NCBI GenBank assembly: GCA_015680905.1
Contig: CM027380.1
Location: 54,701,001 to 54,765,000 of the forward strand
Origin: Coptis chinensis
Lineage: Eukaryota > Streptophyta > Magnoliopsida > Ranunculales > Ranunculaceae
DNA: 64,000 nt
Direction: 5' to 3'
The translations under genes were made by a program, and so were the position numbers. The notes under the pieces are model-generated. The model had not been told where the DNA came from and ran no database searches. It saw only the letters and a program-made list of their open reading frames with translations. Below, one piece after another: positions 11,348 to 23,279 of this stretch. Positions within the stretch are counted from its first letter, which is position 1. Each line of letters starts with the position of its first letter.

Positions 11348-11584
11348 TAATGCATGAGCATAGAAGAATATTTAGTTATTTCTAATTATATTATTAGTAG
11401 TCATATAAGTTCGCAGAGTTTCCTATTTGTTTTAGATCTAGATTATTCAGTAAGGTTTCTATTTTGGTTTCTAAATAGAATTAGGAACAAGGTTTATTAT
11501 ATGAAGGCATCAATGCCTTCATTGTTAGATGGTTATTACTGGATATTTATTCTAAAAGAATTGTCCTTCATGATTGAAGGTTTG
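11348..11584 (+). mobile_element. Level-1 5' LTR, first part
   Basis: Matches 47303-47540 closely (GAGCATRGAAGAATATTTAG, then TAGTCATATAAGTTCG, and so on). It is interrupted after GTTTG by the Tat-like element and resumes at 46232. Confidence 0.85.
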
Positions 11585-12048
11585 TGTTTCGACCCTCACC
11601 TATGTGGCAAACGTCCATTAGTAGGGGTCTCCACTTTATTCGTTTAATCGACAGGGCTAAAGCCCAATTTACAATACCATGGATCAATGTATAGGCCATT
11701 AACTCATGTGTCTAAGGTTGAACCTTAGCCACATGGCTTGCCACTTACGTACATTAATTTATGTCTAGATTCGTTTATTATCAAAGAGATACTTATCAGT
11801 TGAGAGTTATATTCAATTACAATTATTTGAGCTACAAGAAGTCTCTACTCTACCTATATAAAGACCAAACTATTTTTCATATAGAACTACGTTATTGAGA
11901 CTTGATCCCATCGATAATTTGGATACGTAGGCAACCGAAATGTATAGTCTCATCATTCTCTCAATCACCATTACTTTTCTCACTACTTTTCTATGTTATT
12001 CATATTTTTCATCATCATTTAGTATTTTGATCATATTTGGTCGAAACA
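11585..12048 (+). mobile_element. 5' LTR of the Tat-like element (464 bp)
   Basis: TGTTTCGACC...TCGAAACA, aligned with 45751-46231. It contains CTATATAAAGACC (about 11855), a plausible TATA box. It ends at 12048, two bases before the primer site region. Confidence 0.9.
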
Positions 12049-12052
12049 TAAT

Positions 12053-12067
12053 TGGCGCCATCTACGG
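12053..12067 (+). other. tRNA primer binding site
   Basis: TTGGCGCCATCTACGG-like sequence begins four bases after the LTR. It matches the TTGGCGCCGTCTGTGG type used by many plant Tat elements, with some differences. Confidence 0.65.
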
Positions 12068-12255
12068 TTCTTATTCAACGCCCTCGATCACATTCTACAA
12101 AAGTTATGACGCATACTTGAAGAGCTCAAGGTCCCGATGCAATTACTGACGATTATCATGAACATGATGTTCAAGGTCAACTTGGCGATAACGGACTAAT
12201 TCCTCCTACTCCTTTTCCACCACAGGTTGCACGCGACCCTACTGCCATTCCACCA

Positions 12256-13970
12256 ATGTGCCAAACTATTCAACGTGAGATTATAGCCTCTGACGATTCT
12301 CCATCATTTGATGTGGATAATGTAAGTCATATGTCTCGTGAAGCACTTCTTAAAAAGTTTAAGAGTGTTCGAAAACAAAACAACTACTATAGGAGTCGTC
12401 TAAAACGACCCACTCCACTCGCAGATGATGTTGTATCTGTTACACCATAACATAACACACGCTAAAGACATAACCGTGTGTGGAATCGTTTAAGTGGTGA
12501 GGATGAGATTCAAGATATTCGCAACAACCATCAACGATTTCCAAGTAATGGGCTTAGAATTCCCCGACCTCCGACGAGAAACAACCAACCCCCCGATCAT
12601 GTTCTCGGTAGGCAAGGTAATGCTAATAACTGTTTGACTGCACCCCAAGGTCCTATAGATTATCGGCAAGTCCCGAGGAATTTGGGTGGTGAACAGAATA
12701 ATGGTTGCACTCATGATTGGAACCATCAGTATGGATAAACACCTCAGTGACGCGATTCTTATCATTCTGAACAATATCGTATTGAAGGCCCAACGTACCG
12801 ACCACATTCATCTCGACACAGTTATGAATCTTCATCATTTTCTTCTCGTTCCGTTCGTTCCCATAGGCATCATCGCGACAATGATTATGAGCCAACTGAT
12901 TTGGATCTGATAACTCCTTAACGTGTCAGAGAAATGATAAAAAAAGCCCTTCTTGATAGTGATCCTTTTGAATCGACACTAGAGAATCTTGCAGTTGAAG
13001 ATGGTATTTTGGAAAAATTTTCTCTCGCCGTCCAACGGGCTACTCATAGCAAAAATTTCAAACAACCAGAGTTTGATCAATATGATGATGTCGAGGGATG
13101 CCCTATGCTTCATGTGATTAATTTCACGAACAAACTGGTTTTATCGAGAGGTGATGATGCTTTGAAATGCAAACTTTTCCTTTCTACATTAAAAGGGGAA
13201 GCATTGGTATGGTTTAGAGAATTACCCCCGCGATCTATTCGTCGGTTCAAGGACTTAACCGAAAAGTTTTTGAAACGTTTTCATCATAATCTAAAACGTT
13301 CAAATGGTGGCCGAGTTCTTTTCAACATCAAGCAACAACGTGATGCTCTGTAGTTTTGTCACTCGTTTCCGCCAAGCTGCAGCTGAGATTTCCGAGCAAT
13401 CCGATCTAATAGTGGTCTACACTTTTAAAGAAGCTATCTTGTTTGATAAAGACGGGTTGAACAACTCTCTTGTTCGGGACATTCCATCTTCCCGACGTGT
13501 GTTATACCAGCAAGTTCAACAATTTATCAATGTTGAGGACGACACGACTGCTCAAACTTCTCATGACAAAGACAATAAAGGAAAAGATTTCAATGATTAG
13601 CAAAACAAATAGAAGAATCCGACTTTTGATCAATAACAACCCGGTCAGAAGCCTCCTTATAAGAAAGAAGACACCACTAGCAGGACCCGAAAGCTTTTCA
13701 ATGATTTTGAATTAACTCCGCTTAATACTAAATATGCAGTAGTTAACGAAAAAATCAAGGATAAAGGTCTGCTCACTCCACCGTTTCCCCTACACGACGA
13801 CACTAAAACAACTCGCGATAAATCTTTATGGTGTAAATTTCATAATGATTATGGTCATGAGACTGAGAACTGTCAGTCTTTAAGGGGAAGAATTGAAAAG
13901 CTTGTGCAGAATGGGAAACTTGATCAATATGTGCAGAAAAAAGTGACAACCCAAGCTTTAACTGTAATAG
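12256..13970 (+). pseudogene. gag of the Tat-like element
   Basis: Structural polyprotein that would form the particle. It is spread over frames at 12256-12450, 12478-12738, 12934-13353, 13304-13600 and about 13640-13970, so it is frameshifted. The central part (about 13070-13350) has the retrotransposon gag core: CKLFLSTLKGEALVWFRELP followed by FKDLTEKFLKRFHHN. The C-terminal part carries a zinc-binding stretch, WCKFHNDYGHETENC (about 13832-13875), then RIEKLVQNGKLDQYV, typical of Tat gag. It is not translatable as one protein. Confidence 0.85.
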
Positions 13971-14233
13971 AACACAATGTCATTAAGGTTGGACATGCCG
14001 TCATTGATTCATTGTCCAATACTAAGCGGAAAAATGCTCGTCATTCTAAAGTCAAATATCTTTCTAATTTTTACGAAGTCAACGGGATCAATTTTGTAGA
14101 AGGTTTTCGCACAGAGACTATTGAAGACGAACCGTTGTGTTTCACTGACCAAGATCTAATGAGAGTGCATGTTCCTCATTATGATGCTGTCGTGATAACT
14201 GCGTATATCAACTGTATGCGCGTATAATGTATA

Positions 14234-14553
14234 ATGATCAACACTGGCAGTTCAGCTAGCGTCATGTTTTCTGGGTGTTATTGTAGTATTTCTTTTATTG
14301 ATAACTTGGTCACTCCTGAAAATGCGCCTATCGTTGGTTTTGATGGTATCGCTACTCATTGCGTTGGGAATGTTTCTCTCATAGTCACTCTTATGAAGAA
14401 GGAAGTCAATATTGATTTCCTATTGATGGATTGTAAATCCCTTTACAATGTCATCCTTGGTCGCGATTGGATTCATTATATGGAAGTTGTCATCTCAACA
14501 TATCATCAAGCAGTCAAGTTCCCATTCAATGGTAAAGTCTGTAAAGTGCGCAG
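14234..14553 (+). pseudogene. Protease of the Tat-like element, catalytic Asp lost
   Basis: Retropepsin region. The motif that should read (I)DTGSSA reads INTGSSA (14237-14257), so the catalytic aspartate is asparagine. The downstream YNVILGRDWIH signature is present (about 14450-14480). Upstream, 13980-14230 is the linker, with a stop at 14226. A solo LTR interrupts the frame at 14554, inside VRSDQL; the reading resumes at 15431. Confidence 0.85.
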
Positions 14554-15425
14554 TGATCAGCTTCCAAATATGCATTTTATTATCCGTATAATACTGCATT
14601 ACAGTCCCTCTTACGCTTAACGAAAAGACAACTTATAGCTTTTACTGCCTTTTTCAGGTTAAGGAGCATTTTAGACCACTTATTATAAAAGCTGCATCTT
14701 AGCACCAAAAGGAACCTTAATCACGCTTATTATGAAGACCAGTAGCTGCTGTGGAAAAGTGCTGAAAAAGTCAAAGTCAACCGGTCAAAATTAACAGTCA
14801 AAGTTAACTGGTCAAAGTCAACAGTCAAAGTCCTCAATTCAGAAGACCAAAGATGGAGGCCCTTATCTCAAATTATGAAGAATTTTTCCTAAACCTACCT
14901 TGGTCATGAAAAAACCAAAAAGCAAAAAGGGTGAGGTGTCTAGTTTGTAATGGAGAAAGGCAAATCTGTAAAAGGCAAAAGTAGGGGTATATAAGCTAAA
15001 AGCAAGGGAGAGAGAAACCATCCATTGTCTTAGGATCCAAACCATTTGGTTTGTTTAATTTTTTGTCTTGTTTTTAAATTTATGTTTTTATTTTATTGTT
15101 GTTTTATTTCCTTTCAATCAACTTGTTATTTCCTTGTTCTTTGTTTGAATCAACTTGTTATTTACTTGTCTTTGTTTCAATATTCAATCTTGTTTGCTTG
15201 CTTTCATTTCAATGTTTTAATCAATCTCCCCCTTCATGTTTTCAAGTCATTTCAATACAATAATCAAGCTTTCAAGTTTTCATTAGCTTAGAACCATTCT
15301 AATCCTACAAGAGTCTACCTTTCTTCTTCATATCTCCCTCACTCAAACTCTAAATAATTTAGGATGAACCTCAACTTTTAATCTAAACTCTTTTGAAGTA
15401 TACTCACTACAATACTAAAACTTCA
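14554..15425 (+). mobile_element. Solo LTR (872 bp), TGATCAG family, inserted in protease
   Basis: Runs TGATCAGCTTCC to AAAACTTCA. Flanks are CGCAG (14549-14553) and TGCAG (15426-15430), a 5-bp duplication with one mismatch. Removing LTR plus one duplicate rejoins the codons to VRSDQLAS, which proves the boundaries. Same family as the LTRs at 10260 and 53370. It contains repeated GGTCAA/AGTCAA motifs and CCAAACCATTTGGTTTG near 15038. Confidence 0.9.
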
Positions 15426-15430
15426 TGCAG

Positions 15431-16090
15431 CGATCAACTTGCATCTCTAATTTGCCACGACAATGTTCTCGATGATTATAAGAAGTCTGAAGTTGTTGGA
15501 CGAACTATTCTTAGTTCCAACGCAGTCAAATAGCAATTACAACATCCAGGACCTTCAGTTTACTCTGCCAATAGAAATGTTGGAGGACCCCCGACTGTCG
15601 ATCCACTTTTAGAAGTTCAAATTGGCCAACTCCCTGAAGAGACAACTTTTATTTCGGCCAAACTTCCAGAAGTGGAGAGATAAGAGCTTTTTTTGTTATT
15701 GAGGAAGAATAGTCATGTTTTTGTTTGGCGAATAGAGCAAATGCTTGGTATAGATCCTTCTGTGGCTTGTCATAAACTCGACATTGATCCCAATGCAAAG
15801 CTGGTTAGACAAAATCCCTGAAGGATGGCCCCTGATAGAAAGATGAAGGTGAAAGAAAAAATCGACCGTCTCTTGTCTGTTAATTTTATAAGGCCTGTGA
15901 CTTATCCAAAATGGCTGTTGAATGTAGTCGCAGTGCTTAAAAGGAACGACAAATTACGGGTTTGTATCGATTTCACGAATCTCAATAAAGCATGTCCGAT
16001 TCATCAGTATCTATTGCCTCGTATATCTGAAATGGTCGATGCAACAACTGGTTTTCAGCGTTTGTCTTTTAAGGATGCTTATTCTGGTTA
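15431..16090 (+). pseudogene. Protease end and RT N-terminal half of the Tat-like element
   Basis: The linker (LPEETTFISAKLPE) leads to the RT fingers: MKVKEKIDRLLSVNFIRPV, WLLNVVAVLKR, LRVCIDFTNLNKACP, then FKDAYSG at the end. Several stops (for example near 15530 and 15681) break it. The Mutator-like element enters at 16091 right after codons for YSG; RT continues at 29992. Confidence 0.85.
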
Positions 16091-16212
16091 GGGTTATTTA
16101 GGCTTTAGTCTTACTTTTTATGGGGTATTTAGGCTTTAGTCCTAAAATTATCGATTATTAGGTTTTAGTCCTATTTCCATCTTCGATTTTCTTAAATGAC
16201 CAGAATACCCTT
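16091..16212 (+). repeat. Left terminal inverted repeat, outer part
   Basis: Pairs with about 29862-29982 inverted, including two internal copies of AGGCTTTAGTC-like sequence. The remainder of the left repeat is 28764-28925. Confidence 0.85.
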
Positions 16213-17711
16213 TGATAATCGTAAAAATGATACTTTTACTAATGAATAAAGCGATGAAACTCTAAACGAAAGTAAAACTAAAAACTGAGCTTGTACTAGA
16301 CTTATCAAAGATATTTGTTTTCTACTCTCGAATCTATTGACGTAGAGTTGGAATAGAAGATTCGTTCCACTCCTAGTCCTTTAGCATTCAAGTTTTCTAC
16401 AATTGATGGTCTATCCAAAGTTAAAGAGAGATTTACGAGGGAATTTATACTACGATGTGAATTCAATTAATAAGATACGAATAACGAAATGACAGGATGC
16501 TAAGGGTTTGAATCTAGATAAAGAATTAAAGGGAATTGAATCCACCTTAACTCTACTTAATCAACTAACAAAGACTCGTCATGATCCAAATTGCAATGCT
16601 TCGCATATCAAAATGGTAATTCTAATCCCTAATTATACATGGCATCTCTACCAATTAATAACTAGCATGTGAGGTCGTCCACCCATTCTCATGGCGAATC
16701 AACGACCTTCTAGAGTAGAATAAACTCTCACGACGATTTCTAAGTTAACAAAGATCAAGTTTCATCAAGGCTTCTTCAACCCCTCTAATGGAGGTTTAGC
16801 CTTGATTCATCAAGCTATCATTTCCCATTAAATTAACACTAGACATAATATAAAGATTTGAACTTTGCTAATTTTGATTAAACAATACTTCAAATCTAAT
16901 TAATAACTAAGAATTGAATAACAACAAGAATTGAAATTAGATCTACAAATTTAAATGACAAATTCGAAATGAACAAGGATAAACTATTTTATTTATCTAA
17001 TCAATGAAGAACAATGATTCAAAGAATTAATCTAAAACAATGAATGAAACTAATTAATTTAACTAATTGAATTCAAAAACTAGATCTACAAGCTATTTTA
17101 ATGGCTACTTTCTATCATAAGCTATTTAACTATCTTTTCTCCAGAGCTAAGTCTTGTTTTATGTAAAGGAGGAGACCAGATCCACAATTACATGCATGAG
17201 CTGAGGAGCCATGTTTTGGGCCAGAAAATCGAGCCCAAAGCCCAATTTCTTCAGTCCACAGAGCCCATTTTAGCTGGCTTTAACTTCAGTAGACTTTTCA
17301 TCTATTTTTGCTCCTCTGATTGGGTCAAGGCTAGAACCATTGGAAAGCTCTTTCCGAGCCGATCGTTTTGACGTAAGGTAGGCCCAAATCCGAGGCCTGA
17401 GTCAAAAGATATGGTTTTCGGAAGTTTTGCTGACTTGTGCACTGTTTCTGCCCGTGTTGACTTTTCAGCTTTTGACTGGGATTTATAAAGGTTTTGTCTC
17501 CTTAAATCTTGGCCTTTATCACAGAACTTCTTAACAATCATCCCTTTGCTCTTTTATATCGCCAAAGTGGCACATTTCTGCACATAATTGAGTTCCATGC
17601 CTGAAATACATAAAAACACGTAATTAGCATTAACTCTTATTTATCACTCGCATAATTGGTCTAAAAGTAATATTATTAAGGGGTTAAAACTATAGTTTTG
17701 GGCTCTTATCA
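16213..17711 (-). mobile_element. 3' LTR of the minus-strand Athila-like element
   Basis: 1,499 bp; plus-strand ends TGATAATCG and CTCTTATCA. Aligned along its length with 27260-28758. Contains a T/C-rich U3/R stretch and a conserved AACGACCTTCTAGAGT segment. Confidence 0.92.
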
Positions 17712-19737
17712 AACCACCCCCAAACAACATTTTGCTTGTCCTCAAGCAAATATGAGAAATTAGCATAAGTGACCAAAAATAGAGTTCTAACTAATCTCGT
17801 TTAACGAGCGATTGCATTGACCATATGTAACAAGGCCTTAAACCACTAGGAATTCCCTAGTGGACGAGCTATAGCCTTCGTGAGAGTTTTCGATGAAGGT
17901 ACTCACAAACTTCATCTATACTACAAGCGACTTCGAAATAAAACTATTGTTTCCTTATCTATGTCTCAATTATCTATACATCTCACTTAGCGAATGAATA
18001 CTGAGAATAATCAAGTCAAAACCCTACGCTAATATATGCATAATAATCTATCATCTACGAATAAACATATTTACAATGAGTAATACTATGAGATGGACTA
18101 GCAGGTCCATTTATGAAAACTCGGAATAGCGTCCTTAAGTAGGTCCTCACATAAATGTCAAGACAAAACCACTGATTTTTTCCATCTCAAGTTTCTCTAC
18201 TCCTCAAAGGTGTAATTGGGCACACTTTACCTTACAAACTCAATGACACACAAGGAAGCTGGAGTCGATCAAACACATCTGCCACTTACTATCACACTAA
18301 CCTATTCCTAATTGAGCTAGATGTTTTTATTAGGTGTTGCGGAGATTAGGAGATGGTTTAAGAAGGAAGGAAATGGATATTCAAAGAGAACAAGTCTGAG
18401 ATAATAGAGTCTTCATATTATGTAACTAGAGAAAATTTTATTATTTACCTTTTGCTTCTACACTTTGTTTCCATCCTTAGCCATATTTTTCTTTTCTTTG
18501 GCTTTTGACTCCTTAGATTCTATTTTTTTTTTTTTGGAGTTCTAACTCTTTATTTTCTTTTATTTATTTATTTATTTATTTTTTATTTGGATGGAAACTT
18601 CCTTTTCTTATCTGAAGCGACTAACAAATTCTTGATTTCAAAAGTTCTTCTCTTTTCTATTCTTCATCTCTATTCTCAGACTTATTCAACGAATTGGGTA
18701 GGTTGATTTTTTATTTTGTTTTGTTTTGTAACAGGGTAAAGGATTTGTGGTTTATGAAAGGCTAAAGAAAGGCTCAGAGGGGCGACTAGCGGAAAATAAT
18801 TCATAGGTTGGAATTTCTGGCTATATCGATACAAAGAGGGCCTAAATTCTCGCTTAGGATATGGTATAGTGATCAAGCAAGTGGACGTGTGATTCCTCTA
18901 TCCAGATTTTACTTCTCCCTTGTGTCATTTCTCAAATGTGTCACTCATATAAGACTTAGGCTATATTCTCACAGGATTTGTAGAATAAGTACTCTAGCAT
19001 AGATTTCAGAAACTTACTGCCAATAATCATAGATACTCATGTAACATATTTATAGATAGATGCAAAGATTATTACCTACATATTAGCCTAAGTTTCTAAA
19101 AACTATTCTAATGCAAAAGCTACGTGAGACTTCTAGATTATTGAGAGCATAGAGAAAGAAAACAATACCAATGTTCCTAAGTGTATAGCATACTTTTTAT
19201 TTATAGTTTTAAAATTTTTGAATTTTTTTAGCTAGAAAACAAGTGCATATTATACATATCTATATCCTAACAGATGCCTTAATTACACGTGTTTCTATGC
19301 GTCCCCCAAACAAGAAGCATGCTTTGTCCTCAAAATATTTTAAATAAAGAGGGTAGGAAAATACCATTGAAACGCGTGAAATTCTGGAACATATGCAAAA
19401 CAAGGTTGTAACATACTAATATAGAAAAGAAAACTGACGCAACTCTATAAGAGTTCCACCTGTAATGTGGTTAATAAGTAACAAATTTGCTTGGGACATA
19501 AGTAGACACTAACTGAAATAAAAACTTACCTGCACTCTCGTTTAAACATTGTCCTCCTCATTTCCCTCTTCATCCTTAATAAAGAAATGAGGTTGCTTCG
19601 CATCCTGCCATGCCATGGTAATTTGCCAGGCATCACGGCACTTATCGTCTACTATAGCTAACCTGTCAAAGCCACTTGGTCGGATGGGGTGTAAGGCTTA
19701 ACCCGATGAGGTTGTATCCTCCACCCTTGCCAAGTCA
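17712..19737 (-). other. 3' untranslated region of the Athila-like element
   Basis: Polypurine tract GGGGGTGG on the minus strand just inside the LTR (about 17715-17725). Then the shared family region (TTGCTTGTCCTCAAGCAA near 17735, CATTGACCATATG near 17815) up to about 19300. No coding frame is convincing. The stretch 19300-19737 is AT-rich with no feature I recognise. Confidence 0.7.
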
Positions 19738-20481
19738 TTACGGAACGATCGAATAATACAATTGGTGGGTCTCACAATGTCGAGGCCCGTTGATAATCAA
19801 GTGAAACGGGTACAAAAAGCGAGGGAAGAAACATAGCATTATACGGCAAATTAAAACAGGCATAAGAAGGTACTCATGCCTCTTGCCATGGGCTCGGGCT
19901 AAACTAGACATTAAGGTTTGGGGAATATCATAGAGTGTACGTCCCCCAACTAAAGCAAGGAAAATATCACAAGTTTCATCATTCACAGAAGAATAACGCC
20001 ATTCCCCTCTAATGTTGAGCATAATCCAAAACATAACAGTGCCCACGTTCATAGACAGGCTACCAAGGGCGACATTATAATCCCCTTGGTCCTCTATCCT
20101 AAAGATTCCTGCCCCGTAATACTCATGCAAATCATCATAGTTATACATGTACATATTATCTACCAAATAGGCCCATGAGTCTTGTATTTCGGCCGGCATA
20201 GCAAGTCCAAGCACAAAGGCTATCAAGAACCTGGAAATTTCCATTTGTTCATCCCCGATGGTGATGGAGAACACTTGTTCTCCATCTAGCCTATGAAAGA
20301 ACTTACAGTTATCATAAAAATAAGATGTAAGTGCGGGAGAATAAAGTTCATCAGGACTTACCAATAGTGGCTCCCATCCTGCTAGAATGATCACTTTGTG
20401 AAACCATGCACCATAGGTGTCACTTTGGAATAAATCTTCAAATAATTGTTCCGGTATGATACGAGGGAATGTCATCCCCAA
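19738..20481 (-). CDS. Athila ORF1-like protein, second copy (247 aa)
   Basis: Uninterrupted frame in the position where Athila elements carry their extra, env-like or ORF-1-type gene. It starts MGMTFPRIIPEQLF, then GWEPLLVSPDELYSPALTSYFY. It shares a layout with the 380-aa ORF upstream: (L/I)PEQ(A/L)F, a RGW/AGWEPL turn, a Tyr-rich strand ending in SYFYDN/EQFYKK, a Gly-rich strand, a segment ending LG(I/L)xxP, then a Cys/Phe-rich end (LICRIMLCFF versus LITKIMLSWG). That suggests a tandem duplication. No signal peptide is evident. Function unknown; the family is found only in transposons as far as I know. Confidence 0.65.
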   Translation of the reverse strand: MGMTFPRIIPEQLFEDLFQSDTYGAWFHKVIILAGWEPLLVSPDELYSPALTSYFYDNCKFFHRLDGEQVFSITIGDEQMEISRFLIAFVLGLAMPAEIQDSWAYLVDNMYMYNYDDLHEYYGAGIFRIEDQGDYNVALGSLSMNVGTVMFWIMLNIRGEWRYSSVNDETCDIFLALVGGRTLYDIPQTLMSSLARAHGKRHEYLLMPVLICRIMLCFFPRFLYPFHLIINGPRHCETHQLYYSIVP

Positions 20482-21363
20482 TAAACTTGCTGGAATAGAT
20501 GCGAAGGATCCTGGAACAACCCTCGAAAAACTTGAAATTTTTGGTGCCCACAGGGGTCAGGGCGCAGGTGGCGCTTAAGGTATGCCTAGGATGGGTGCGG
20601 GTTGCGCTCTAGTGAAAACTGGAATTCCAGTGTTTTGGGCATAGGTGGCACTCAGGTTTGGGCTGGAGAGGGCGCAGGTTGCGCTCAGGGTAGAATTTCT
20701 CGGACTTGATCTTTGAGGGGTGCGGTGGAGCTCCATCAAGGAGTGCGCTCGAGGAGGATTAGGCCGAAGTGCAAAGGAAAAATAAGGTAAAGTGGGAATG
20801 AAACGTGAGAGATAAATGTGAGATGTAGTTGGGGTTGTGAGTGTAGAATGAATGCAGTTTTTATAGGATTTAAGTTGCTAAAACGAATCGGAAAGTTACC
20901 AAAAAGTTTTAAGGCAATTGCCGAAAATAATAAAATTTCCAAAACCGAAAACGGAAACAACCCATATTCTCTATCCCAAAACAAACCTAATATTTTTTAG
21001 GTTGAATTTAGGTTAGATACTGCCTAATTTATCGAAATTTCATCCTTACACAATATCTATTTGTAGCGATGCCCATATCGGCAATATTCTCAACCCTCAC
21101 TCCAAAACAACTTCTAAAATGGAGGAGCCTATAACAAATCATGCTAGAATAACTAATACCACCCCCAAACAATTCGGGAAGGTGGAATTAATGATAAACA
21201 ATGCACAATTTGAAAAGAACCAAAGTATATTAAAATTAAAATTCAAATACAATTAACTACTGAATTTAAATTTAACTACTGAATTTAAACAACTTAATAT
21301 CCGGACTAAGAAAAACAATAAAAAACCACAAACTAACATCGAAACCACATATTTTTAGAAAAT
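20482..21363 (-). other. Spacer between twin ORFs with GC-rich motif cluster
   Basis: At 20545-20760 a loose repeat of the kind GCGCAGGTGGCGCTCAGG recurs at least five times in an otherwise AT-rich element. Similar GC motifs occur at 26830-27120 in the 5' leader. The rest is AT-rich; the opposing short frames at 20736-21000 are not gene-like. Confidence 0.5.
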
Positions 21364-22506
21364 CTAGCCACGTGATGAAGATGGATCTTGAGATGGAGAT
21401 TGGGCCTGGGATGAAGAAGGACCCGAGCCATTCGTTTTTTGGTGACGACGCTCATGCCTCTCAGACTCATCTGAAATAGAACCTTCCAAGGGTGGTATGC
21501 GTCGTAGAATCTCTACTCGGAACAAGCACTGTGCTTCCATCTCAGCCTTTATTACTGTATACTGGGCTTGTTGACGCTGGTGGATAGTCTCCATGTCACA
21601 CAAGATATCTTCCTGACCTTTTTCGAGTACTTCTAAACTCGTTTGAAGGTTCATTTGTTTATTTCGAACTATAATTTGCCTATCTCGTATATCTTCACAA
21701 ATAGGGTAAATGCAACGCACGCTAGTGTGCAACAATGACATGCGTTCTGAATCAGACGTACACCTCTCCAAGGCATCTTCATCTAAACATGTCATGTCCT
21801 CTATTTCCTCATCCGAATCCACCACCCTATCCTCCGGTAACATCCAAGTCTTTTGGATACACTCCTTATAACTGGTTTCATTTGCATGCAATTTCAACAT
21901 TCTCCGCTCAGTTTTTGGTTTATTCCCCCAAGACAACATTATCTTCGTAATTAAAACAGGAAATGGTGCGATACTCTTTCCAACTCCTCTAATCATATTT
22001 AGCAAAAACTCGAGGATACAGAATTCATACCTCTTCTCTTGCAATATCCAGAGAATGTGCAGACATGTGAACCCGATGTCGCTCACTTTCTCCTTCCCAA
22101 TGACATTCCTACCAATCCACTGAGCTACAGCCAGTTGGTTGGTTCGGAGAGATGACTGTCGAGCATAATGAGAAGTCGTATTATATTGACCCTCCATGAG
22201 GGTGTCGTTTATCAATGTAGGAACACCCATATACTGGGATTCCTGCACGGTGGCTTCTATGTGGCGTCCAGGCGTAATGCCTAAAATTTCAGCCAACTTT
22301 TCTTTCGATAATTCTCTCCGAGTCCCAGCCACTTTCATGAAAATTTTCTGACCGGCCAACTCTCTCTTCTTGTAGAACTGTTCGACCAAGTCGGAGTGGT
22401 AGAAATCATCTGTCGAGTACCACAACCGATTCCAACCCCTGCTAATCATCTCATCACCGTAAAACGGTGCGAAGTGGTCGGTCGTAAACGCTTGTTCCGG
22501 CAACAA
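21364..22506 (-). CDS. Athila ORF1-like protein, first copy (380 aa)
   Basis: Longest open frame of the inner element, without stops. The N-terminal 200 residues follow the Athila ORF-1 type pattern: LPEQAF, RGWNRLWYSTDDFYHSDLVE, LAEILGITPGRH, then a Trp/Leu-rich stretch (ICLHILWILQE-like). About 225-245 is acidic (DSDEEIEDMTCLDEDALE). About 265-325 is Gln/Glu-rich and probably coiled coil. The last 35 residues are basic, then Ser/Gln-rich. It lies in the 3' half, where env-like genes of Athila elements sit. An uninterrupted frame in an element whose gag is broken is notable. Function unknown. Confidence 0.7.
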   Translation of the reverse strand: MLPEQAFTTDHFAPFYGDEMISRGWNRLWYSTDDFYHSDLVEQFYKKRELAGQKIFMKVAGTRRELSKEKLAEILGITPGRHIEATVQESQYMGVPTLINDTLMEGQYNTTSHYARQSSLRTNQLAVAQWIGRNVIGKEKVSDIGFTCLHILWILQEKRYEFCILEFLLNMIRGVGKSIAPFPVLITKIMLSWGNKPKTERRMLKLHANETSYKECIQKTWMLPEDRVVDSDEEIEDMTCLDEDALERCTSDSERMSLLHTSVRCIYPICEDIRDRQIIVRNKQMNLQTSLEVLEKGQEDILCDMETIHQRQQAQYTVIKAEMEAQCLFRVEILRRIPPLEGSISDESERHERRHQKTNGSGPSSSQAQSPSQDPSSSRG

Positions 22507-23279
22507 CCTTCATCTTTGAGCCATTGATATCTTAGAACAATTTGGGGTTTAAAAGGACTGTGGGAATGGAGTTTGAGACTCCCTTACTAACAAAATAGTA
22601 GTGATGGCGCTGGGGGTGGCGCGGCAGTTCGAGTTTCGTTTGGTTTTAGGTGATTTTTGGTGGTGGAAATTTTTGGGATTGGTGGAAGAGTGTTTTGGAG
22701 AAGATTCGAAGTTGGAATTGTATTGTGGCGTGGGTGTATTGAGGTTTATTTTTATTTTTATTTTTTGTTAGGTTTTTGAATTTGGAAATGGTGGAATTGG
22801 AAAGAATCGCGATTCTGTTTGTTTTGGAGGAAGGAGACGCACGCGCGTGCGTTGGGCCCAAGCCCAAAATGATTTTTCGATTTTTGTCGATTTTTTTAGC
22901 GCAACTTCAAACTAAAATTTCCGCTTCGTTACCTGTCCGATTTATGCGAATGAGATATGGAAATGATCAGGAGAGAATTTCCAATCTAATGATTCATAAA
23001 ACACTCTATTCTAACCATGAGTGACATATAAGAAGATGGAAAATGCCTCAAAGTGCGTGCATAACGTAAGTTATGCGAACGAATAAAATCTAACTTAATA
23101 GAAAATGTCAACCCGAATCGAAATATGATTAAACGGTCTAAACAACATGTATGGAAAGTTGAACAATCCAGGATGGAAACCGGACACCCCACCCCCAAAC
23201 AAATTTTTGACAACAGAGTTTATAAAATTTGTTTTTAAAAGTGGGTCTTTTAAAGTCAGATTCCCGAGACCTTTAACAA
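22507..23279 (-). other. Upstream spacer of the first Athila ORF1-like gene
   Basis: No frame is convincing. The minus strand carries scattered GC motifs (GCGCGTGCGTC-type near 22840) in an AT-rich background. It may hold a leader or splice acceptor for the ORF at 22506; nothing shows this directly. Confidence 0.4.
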
